Assembly: GCA_900313355.1 (NCBI GenBank)
Contig: OMQZ01000077.1
Location: 1 to 5,558, forward strand
Direction: 5' to 3'
Origin: an uncultured Rhodospirillaceae bacterium
Lineage (GTDB): Bacteria; Pseudomonadota; Alphaproteobacteria; RF32; CAG-239
DNA: 5,558 nucleotides
The position numbers were made by a program, and so were the translations under genes. The notes beneath the pieces are model-generated. The model was not told where the DNA came from. It ran no database searches and saw only the letters and a list, made by a program, of their open reading frames with translations. Positions 1 to 4,580 of this stretch are shown piece after piece (position 1 is the stretch's first letter; every line of letters starts with the position of its first letter).

Positions 1-1982
1 GGGGTCACCGTAATAACGGTTCTCTCCGTGCCGGGGATATACTCATCACCGATAGTCTGCTGGTAGTTAGCCACCAGATATTCGGTTTTGACGTCGCCGC
101 TCGCGCGGGTCTGAACAGAGCCCTTTTCCTCAAGGTCAACAGCGAAGTTAACCTTGACATCATAAACTTCGTTCTCTCCGGAAGAGAGAGCTTCGTTCTT
201 GACAGGGGTCTCAACAGACATCACACGAAGGTTCTTCACCTCCGTGTAGGCAAGAACATCCTTTCCGCCTTTACGTGCACGACCATAAACCAGCGTAACA
301 GGCAGTTTCCCGCCATCGCTCATGGTATAAGTGGCCGTACGAGTCGTCGTGCGGACGATGTAGTCCTCACCTTCGACCTTGGAATCCGTGGTCGAGGCAG
401 TGCCCTCATCTATGGCACGAACGCTGACCTTCTGACCTCTCTGCTCCTTCTTGATAGAAACAGAGCTGCCGTTCGCAGTCTTCGCAGACAGCGGAAGGTC
501 AACCTTGTGAGCCTCAGAGCTCTGCAGCACACCGCGATTGTAGGTGTTGGTGTTCCAAGCATTGAACTGCTCGGTTGCGATCAGTTCGTCCTTAGAATCA
601 GACACCTTCGTCACGATGACGTACTGCATGTTTTCCTCTCTTGTCACGATATCATCCGGAATAACCGCATCGTCCTGCCACTTAATGACAATGGTCTTGC
701 TTTCACCAACCTTGTTGCTATTATTATAGACAATAGGATAGGTAAGGATCAGAGTCACATCATAAACGGCATGCGAAACAGTGCTGAGCGCAGTGTTCTT
801 CACCGAGCTGAGCACGGCGGTCCGAGCGGACGTCGTGGAGGCGTACGGGAACTCGTTCCCATTCCAACTGAGGGCTTCGAAGATGCCTTCCACATTGATG
901 ACATTGCCATCACTGATAGTGATAACATCACCAAAGTTGAAAGTCTTCAAGGAGCAAATATCCTTGGTGGAATTGGTCGACTTGATCTCACCCTTGTTAA
1001 AGGATTCAATCTTAAGCGTCTTGAGCGCCTCTTCCGAGGCGAGGGTCTTGTTGTACCCTCCGCGTGCCACGATATTGAACACTTCTTCAAAGTCGTAAGC
1101 CTTACGATCAGTCTCAACACCATTGTCCGTCGTGACGAGCTCGAAGTGAACCGTCTGCGGATCCTGATAAAGCGTGCGCTCACCGGAGTTGATGTTGACG
1201 ATGTAGTTAGTCTTGGACTTGTCAAGGTCTGTGTCAATCTCGTGGAGCAGGAAGTACGCAATATTTTCGCCCTCACGGGGTTCAGTGTACTTCTCGCCGT
1301 CGACACGGTACTCCTTCGCAATGGTCGCGGTCACGTTCCAAGGCCAGGTATACTGGTCTGCTTCAAACACCTTCCCATTATAAGGCACATTCGCAGCCTT
1401 TTGGTTGGGAAGCTGCTTGCCGGAAATCACAATCTCCGGAGCAGGGAACACGAACTCCCTTTTCAAGCCCTCATACTCATACGTGCAGACCATTTCCGCA
1501 ACCTCTGCCTCAACCTGATGATTGAAACTGTGGCTTTCAGACTTGTTCTGCGCGGTGTAAGGCTGAGTCGACTTGCGAATTCTCGCCGTCCACACCCCAC
1601 CCGGATCTTCTGAGGAGGAGCTCCTGAACTCACCACTGATCGTGGTATACTCATGAGTCTTAATCCCATCAAAAATCTGCGGGTCAGTGCCTTTGGCGGT
1701 GAAGGGCCATACCGTCGACATGCGAGTCAGCGGGTGTTCACCCCCATCCTGATCAATCAGGACAGGAATGAAAGAGTACTCAACACCACCGTTGACAAAC
1801 CTTTCGGTCTTGTCTTTGTCGATGATGTTGACGATTTTCTCCTCTTCAGGAGTAACAGGCTCGATCCGCTTACCAGCGTCAGAGCTGTACTGGTTGGAAT
1901 TTTCCACCAACATATCCTTCTCACATCCCGTGAAAAGGACAGCGACCATAGCGATGATCGCGAAGAAAATTTTCTTTGCCAT
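1..1982 (-). CDS. Large secreted lipoprotein with repeated domains (3' end off window)
   Basis: The reading frame is open from the ATG at 1982 to the window edge, giving 660 codons with no stop. The C-terminal part lies outside. Residues 1-19 form a short lipoprotein signal peptide (two Lys, then a hydrophobic run), and FTGC puts the lipidated cysteine at residue 20. It is followed by Glu-Lys-Asp, an acidic start to the mature protein that is common in Bacteroidota lipoproteins. The remainder is polar and appears beta-rich, with no further membrane segment and few cysteines (166 and 343 besides Cys20). Residues about 357-436 and 555-641 look like two copies of one module. I recognise no enzymatic motif; a cell-surface or adhesin-like role is inference only. 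There is no Shine-Dalgarno sequence before the ATG. G+C is clearly higher than in the rest of the window, and lysine is mostly AAG rather than AAA. No fold or ligand can be named from sequence alone. Confidence 0.88.
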   Translation of the reverse strand, partial: MAKKIFFAIIAMVAVLFTGCEKDMLVENSNQYSSDAGKRIEPVTPEEEKIVNIIDKDKTERFVNGGVEYSFIPVLIDQDGGEHPLTRMSTVWPFTAKGTDPQIFDGIKTHEYTTISGEFRSSSSEDPGGVWTARIRKSTQPYTAQNKSESHSFNHQVEAEVAEMVCTYEYEGLKREFVFPAPEIVISGKQLPNQKAANVPYNGKVFEADQYTWPWNVTATIAKEYRVDGEKYTEPREGENIAYFLLHEIDTDLDKSKTNYIVNINSGERTLYQDPQTVHFELVTTDNGVETDRKAYDFEEVFNIVARGGYNKTLASEEALKTLKIESFNKGEIKSTNSTKDICSLKTFNFGDVITISDGNVINVEGIFEALSWNGNEFPYASTTSARTAVLSSVKNTALSTVSHAVYDVTLILTYPIVYNNSNKVGESKTIVIKWQDDAVIPDDIVTREENMQYVIVTKVSDSKDELIATEQFNAWNTNTYNRGVLQSSEAHKVDLPLSAKTANGSSVSIKKEQRGQKVSVRAIDEGTASTTDSKVEGEDYIVRTTTRTATYTMSDGGKLPVTLVYGRARKGGKDVLAYTEVKNLRVMSVETPVKNEALSSGENEVYDVKVNFAVDLEEKGSVQTRASGDVKTEYLVANYQQTIGDEYIPGTERTVITVT
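60..320 (-). repeat. Internal protein repeat of the lipoprotein, copy B
   Basis: This segment encodes residues about 555-641. Its core at residues 594-609 (nucleotides 156-203) repeats the VKN-x-ALS-x5-VYDV pattern of copy A. Outside the core the similarity is weak and needs small gaps, so these are old, diverged module copies rather than a recent DNA duplication. Further copies may lie beyond the left edge. Confidence 0.55.
675..914 (-). repeat. Internal protein repeat of the lipoprotein, copy A
   Basis: This segment encodes residues about 357-436. The core at residues 394-409 (nucleotides 756-803) reads VKN-x-ALS-x5-VYDV and matches copy B at 10 of 16 positions, exactly 200 residues apart. 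Both copies begin with an SDG tripeptide 37-39 residues before the core. Both also have a KT pair followed by an aromatic-Gln about 20-30 residues after it. The spacing and polar, strand-like pattern suggest a repeated beta-sandwich type module, which is inference. Confidence 0.55.
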
Positions 1983-1987
1983 AATTG

Positions 1988-2016
1988 ATATTATTTAAGA
2001 TTATTAATTTCAACAA
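1988..2016 (-). promoter_or_regulatory. Weak candidate promoter for the lipoprotein gene
   Basis: On the minus strand TTGTTG (2011-2016) and TAATAT (1988-1993) are separated by 17 bases. Each matches the sigma70 consensus at 4 of 6 positions. Transcription would start at or within one base of the ATG at 1982, which fits the absence of a Shine-Dalgarno sequence. The surrounding DNA is so AT-rich that chance matches are likely. I saw no clear copy of the Bacteroidota TAnnTTTG element here. Confidence 0.3.
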
Positions 2017-2226
2017 AAGCCAACACTAAAGAAACATGAAAAATCTTTTCAACTTTCCAATAATTCCTTACTAATTCCCATAACTCTTATCTTTAGAACT
2101 TCAATATATCACATTTTCAAGGCAAAAACAAGCAAAAAATGCGTCAAAAAGAAAATTTTGTTTATTTTATGTCTAAAATACTTTTTTACGCCCTTCTCTA
2201 TTGTCATCCACTTAAAAATCATCCCT

Positions 2227-2249
2227 CGCTTCGCCGACAGGCGAATGCG
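2227..2249. repeat. GC-rich imperfect hairpin, possible dispersed palindromic element
   Basis: TTCGCC (2230-2235), a GACA loop and GGCGAA (2240-2245) form a 6-bp stem. With one bulged base it extends by CGC (2227-2229) pairing with GCG (2247-2249). An 8-bp palindrome TCCATGGA follows at 2254-2261. The patch is the only GC-rich segment in about 350 AT-rich bases. Read leftward from the methyltransferase gene, the stem is followed by a T-run only after about nine bases, so it is not a standard intrinsic terminator, although it could slow or end that transcript. Only one copy is present in the window. Confidence 0.45.
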
Positions 2250-2332
2250 TCCGTCCATGGATCTTCAAATTTCTAAAATCATAATCCGTTTTCATTTATA
2301 AAAAACACGCATGATAATAATCTTATTCCTGC

Positions 2333-3538
2333 TTACCTTTTTTTCATCATACAAAAGAAAAAGCCGTCTGTATTAGTCAATATCGGCGAAAAGTTCAAAT
2401 ACTTTGAAGTTGAAAACGGATATTTCACCTCAATTTTATTTTCCCATAATTTTTGATGGTCAAAAAACGAAACATCATCATGTTTTAAAACAAATTTTTC
2501 AACTCTCTCTTCATTCTCTTCGCTCAAAACAGAACAGGTCATATAAACAATCCGCCCGCCCTTTTTCGTGTGTTGATAAGCTGTTTCCAAAATATCTTCC
2601 TGAATTTGAACAAGCTCGCTTAGCCTCTCAGGACTTAAGCGAAATTTTCCATCGGGCGAACGTCGAAATGTTCCGCTCCCGGAACATGGCGCATCAACAA
2701 CGAAACAGTCAAAATCCGAATCTTCAACTTTTTTAACAAGCCTTAAATTCTTGACAGATAATCTCTCCGCACGGGCTTTAATCGCATCCATTCGATTAAA
2801 ATTAACATCATGACACAAAATTAGCCCTTCGTTTTTCAAAATTGCACCGAGTGCCAAACTTTTACCGCCTGCCCCCGCGCAATAATCCACAATTTTTTCA
2901 CTAGAGCGCGGATTGATCAACACACACGCAACCTGACACGCTTCATCTTGAAGATCAAACAACCCTTCCTGATACGAAACACAATTATTTAAATTGATTC
3001 GCTCCTCTGACCTCAATCCGAAAGGACTGTATGGTGTTTTAGAAAAAAACAGCCCTTCAGATTTAAGTCTGTTTTTAAGTTCCTCTTGTGAAACAAAATT
3101 AGCTCTGATATCAACTGTTGCTTTCTCGTTTAATGAGCGCATAAGTCCCTCATCGCCGATTCTTTCATATAACCACTTCGGAAATTCGAGTGCGACATGC
3201 GGCGGATAAACATTTTCTTTCAGACTTTTGAGCCATTTTTTTTCATCTGAACTCAGCGGTTTCAAACCGTATTGCCCACCCGTGATAATATCAAAATCTT
3301 CATCTTTTAAGAAAACAAGCAAAATTTTCCGCGCCTCATCCGATTCGGCCTCAAAAGAAAGACGCATTCTCCTGCGCACAATTTCCCAAACCGTATCTAA
3401 AATAAAACGCCTGTCTTTCGAGCCGATATATTTGCGCTCACGCATATATTGATTAACCAAAATATCTGCCGGCAACCTGTCCTTAAAAATTTCTTCCAAA
3501 AGCTCAAAAACAGCTTGATATCGCGCACTTAATTGCAT
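2333..3538 (-). CDS. RsmB/NOP-family RNA (cytosine-5-)-methyltransferase
   Basis: Complete protein of 401 residues, in the class I SAM-dependent NOL1/NOP2/sun family that methylates cytosine C5 in RNA, with E. coli RsmB (16S rRNA C967) as the best-known bacterial member. Residues 1-60 are a short helical, basic N-terminus with YIGSKDRR at 37-44, as in alphaproteobacterial members, and appear reduced compared with the full NusB-like domain of E. coli RsmB. Residues 218-230 (DYCAGAGGKS block) form the SAM-binding motif I. DAPCSGSG at 282-289 is motif IV with Cys285, and TCS at 334-336 is motif VI with Cys335, the expected catalytic nucleophile; both family cysteines are present. AAGG at 3546-3549 lies 7 bases before the ATG and supports this start. 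The gene is divergent from the phosphopantetheinyl transferase. The exact rRNA target is not provable, so no symbol is given. Confidence 0.93.
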   Translation of the reverse strand: MQLSARYQAVFELLEEIFKDRLPADILVNQYMRERKYIGSKDRRFILDTVWEIVRRRMRLSFEAESDEARKILLVFLKDEDFDIITGGQYGLKPLSSDEKKWLKSLKENVYPPHVALEFPKWLYERIGDEGLMRSLNEKATVDIRANFVSQEELKNRLKSEGLFFSKTPYSPFGLRSEERINLNNCVSYQEGLFDLQDEACQVACVLINPRSSEKIVDYCAGAGGKSLALGAILKNEGLILCHDVNFNRMDAIKARAERLSVKNLRLVKKVEDSDFDCFVVDAPCSGSGTFRRSPDGKFRLSPERLSELVQIQEDILETAYQHTKKGGRIVYMTCSVLSEENEERVEKFVLKHDDVSFFDHQKLWENKIEVKYPFSTSKYLNFSPILTNTDGFFFCMMKKR

Positions 3539-3541
3539 CTC

Positions 3542-3570
3542 TTGACCTTTTTAAATGAAGGGTGTATAAA
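3542..3570 (+). promoter_or_regulatory. Candidate sigma70-type promoter for the phosphopantetheinyl transferase gene
   Basis: TTGACC (3542-3547) and TATAAA (3565-3570) are separated by exactly 17 bases. The -35 hexamer is identical to that of the strong promoter at 4538-4566. Initiation about 7 bases after the -10 box falls on position 3577, the A of the ATG, predicting a leaderless mRNA. The -35 box overlaps the ribosome binding site of the divergent methyltransferase gene. Confidence 0.55.
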
Positions 3571-3576
3571 CATTTT

Positions 3577-4101
3577 ATGAAACTCTTTATAGCAAACTTA
3601 AATCAAATAATCAATAGGCAGGCATTTATTCTTGCTAAAACACCTGAGCTTAAATCTCAGGATTCGCTGCGCTTACAAAAAATCAAAGACGAAAATCGCC
3701 TGTTGCAATTTCTCGTCGGCAGACTTTTGCTCAAAGAATATCTTCATAATGATTTTTTCTGCTTTGAAAATGGGAAAGTCGTTTCCGACAAGTTGTTTGT
3801 CAGCCTCGCACATAGCTATCATTTCGTTGTTTTGGCAACAGATGATCACCCGATTGGTGTTGATATTGAAAAAATAGATGAAACGCGCGATTTTCAAAAA
3901 ATTGCCTTGCGCATGAAATTCGGCACCTGCCAAACGGCTAAAGACTTTTGTAAAAAATGGACTGCCTACGAAGCTGATTTTAAATTAGGCGCAAAAAATA
4001 CCCACCCGAAACATCAATTCATCGAGCACGACGATTTTATAATCTGTGTTTCTTCCCTAACGCGAAAAACTGCCGAACTGATTGAAAAAAAATTATCTTA
4101 A
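3577..4101 (+). CDS. 4'-phosphopantetheinyl transferase, compact Sfp/AcpT-like
   Basis: Predicted cytosolic enzyme of 174 residues that would transfer 4'-phosphopantetheine from coenzyme A to a serine of a carrier protein. Motifs in order: GRLLLK at 48-53; SLAHS at 76-80; GVDIE at 94-98, giving the Mg-binding Asp96 and Glu98; and WTAYEADFK at 128-136, the counterpart of the usual W-x-x-KEA-x-x-K, with metal-binding Glu132 kept but Tyr where Lys is usual. It is shorter than Sfp-type enzymes (about 220-240 residues), mainly between GVDIE and WT and at the C-terminus. An upstream in-frame GTG at 3562 is rejected as start because it lies inside the predicted promoter. GAAGGG at 3557-3562 is 14 bases from the ATG, too far for a normal ribosome binding site. 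The carrier protein is unknown: fatty-acid ACP or a secondary-metabolite carrier are both possible. Confidence 0.87.
   Translation: MKLFIANLNQIINRQAFILAKTPELKSQDSLRLQKIKDENRLLQFLVGRLLLKEYLHNDFFCFENGKVVSDKLFVSLAHSYHFVVLATDDHPIGVDIEKIDETRDFQKIALRMKFGTCQTAKDFCKKWTAYEADFKLGAKNTHPKHQFIEHDDFIICVSSLTRKTAELIEKKLS
3586..3614 (-). promoter_or_regulatory. Candidate sigma70-type promoter for the methyltransferase gene
   Basis: On the minus strand TTGATT (3609-3614) and TATAAA (3586-3591) are separated by exactly 17 bases. It lies inside the first codons of the divergent phosphopantetheinyl transferase gene. Initiation near 3579 would give a leader of about 40 bases that includes the AAGG ribosome binding site at 3546-3549. 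Confidence 0.5.
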
Positions 4102-4105
4102 AAAA

Positions 4106-4139
4106 AAACCTCCCTTTTTAAGAGAGGTTTCATTTTTTT
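4106..4139. terminator. Bidirectional intrinsic terminator between convergent genes
   Basis: AAACCTC (4106-4112) pairs with GAGGTTT (4124-4130). Inside the loop, CTT and AAG can add 3 bp after one mismatch. A T-run follows on the plus strand (4133-4139), and an A-run precedes the stem (4101-4108), which becomes a T-run on the minus strand. It begins 4 bases after the transferase stop codon. Its plus-side T-run overlaps the stop codon of the convergent minus-strand gene, so one element can end both transcripts. Confidence 0.85.
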
Positions 4140-4494
4140 AATTATAGCTGATGGTTGTTTCCGGTTTAATATAATTTTTCTTTTGAGATATTTCTTGAGG
4201 ATGCAGTTTTTGCTCATATTTTTGATAAGCTTCCGGTGCAATTTCTGCCATTTTTTCATACGCCGAACCAAACCTTGCTTTAATATAACTTTCGCTGTCC
4301 CATGCCGGATGATTTTCTTTCAGTTTTTCCGCATAATCAAAAAACGCTTCATATACATCTTTTTTATCGGGGGTCGGATTTTTCAAAGCCTCCATTTGAG
4401 AAAGCTTAATCAAATCGATTTTACACAACATCTCTTGCTTTTGAGGATTATAATCTCTGATGATGTGTTTGAGTGTTTCGTTAGAACTTGTCAT
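4138..4494 (-). CDS. Hypothetical 118-residue cytoplasmic helical protein
   Basis: I do not recognise this protein. It is hydrophilic and charged, with no signal peptide, membrane segment, cysteine pair or catalytic motif; most of it should be helical (about residues 1-100), with a polar Lys/Pro-rich tail. The ATG at 4494 is preferred because AAGGAG (4503-4508) lies 8 bases upstream. The alternative GTG at 4503 overlaps that site and is rejected. A near-consensus promoter (4538-4566) sits about 40 bases upstream, so it is probably an independently expressed single-gene unit located 86 bases after the aas-like stop codon. It converges on the phosphopantetheinyl transferase and shares its terminator. 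Promoter, ribosome binding site and terminator together make it a real gene rather than a chance ORF. Function unknown. Confidence 0.82.
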   Translation of the reverse strand: MTSSNETLKHIIRDYNPQKQEMLCKIDLIKLSQMEALKNPTPDKKDVYEAFFDYAEKLKENHPAWDSESYIKARFGSAYEKMAEIAPEAYQKYEQKLHPQEISQKKNYIKPETTISYN

Positions 4495-4502
4495 GGCCGT
4501 CA

Positions 4503-4508
4503 CTCCTT
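4503..4508 (-). promoter_or_regulatory. Strong Shine-Dalgarno site of the 118-residue gene
   Basis: The minus strand reads AAGGAG, 8 bases before the ATG at 4494. It decides the start over the in-frame upstream GTG at 4503. It is the best ribosome binding site in the window and shows that this genome uses Shine-Dalgarno initiation. Confidence 0.85.
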
Positions 4509-4537
4509 ATCAAAAATAATATTTTTTATTACCTAAA

Positions 4538-4566
4538 AATATATCATATTTTTCAAAGTCGGTCAA
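4538..4566 (-). promoter_or_regulatory. Near-consensus sigma70 promoter for the 118-residue gene
   Basis: On the minus strand TTGACC (4561-4566) and TATATT (4538-4543) are separated by exactly 17 AT-rich bases. Initiation near 4531 gives a leader of about 37 bases ending in the AAGGAG site. It lies just after the aas-like stop codon. I see no clear terminator between the two genes, so some read-through from aas is possible. Confidence 0.7.
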
Positions 4567-4580
4567 GCAAAAAAGACAAT

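Larger units (their letters stand above)
1983..2332. other. AT-rich intergenic region between lipoprotein and methyltransferase genes
   Basis: These 350 bases hold no convincing gene. They contain the weak lipoprotein promoter next to the ATG, a long A/T-rich stretch without recognisable elements (about 2020-2220), and one isolated GC-rich patch with a hairpin (about 2222-2262). Only mini-ORFs are present: 45 codons on plus (2139-2276) and 27 codons on minus (2212-2295). Both cross the GC-rich patch and neither has a properly spaced ribosome binding site. If the window is a mis-join or carries an insertion, the junction most likely falls here. Confidence 0.7.

Noticed and set aside
947..1321. 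Arg/Ser/Thr-rich 124-codon open frame on the minus strand
   Set aside because: It is an out-of-frame shadow of the lipoprotein gene. Its skewed composition is typical of a shifted reading frame.
507..1613. 368-codon open frame on the plus strand
   Set aside because: It lies opposite the lipoprotein gene. The minus frame has a signal peptide, lipobox, internal repeats and no stop over 660 codons, whereas the plus translation shows no motif and would lack a promoter or ribosome binding site. Its length reflects low stop frequency in the GC-richer antisense strand.
2227..2249. Hairpin as an intrinsic terminator of the methyltransferase gene
   Set aside because: The stem is strong, but on the minus strand the T-run starts only about nine bases after it. 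On the plus strand no T-run follows, so it does not meet the normal form.
2139..2276. 45-codon ORF on the plus strand in the intergenic region
   Set aside because: The nearest AAGG is about 16 bases before the ATG. The C-terminal half merely translates the GC-rich hairpin patch, and there is no sign of a conserved protein.
2212..2295. 27-codon ORF on the minus strand after the methyltransferase gene
   Set aside because: It has no ribosome binding site or promoter and translates through the hairpin. It is better viewed as a by-product of the palindromic element.
3562..3576. GTG at 3562 as the start of the phosphopantetheinyl transferase
   Set aside because: The codons lie within the predicted promoter (-10 box at 3565-3570). 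The ATG at 3577 coincides with the predicted transcription start and gives the usual N-terminus.
4495..4503. GTG at 4503 as the start of the 118-residue gene
   Set aside because: It overlaps the AAGGAG sequence, which is ideally placed 8 bases before the ATG at 4494.
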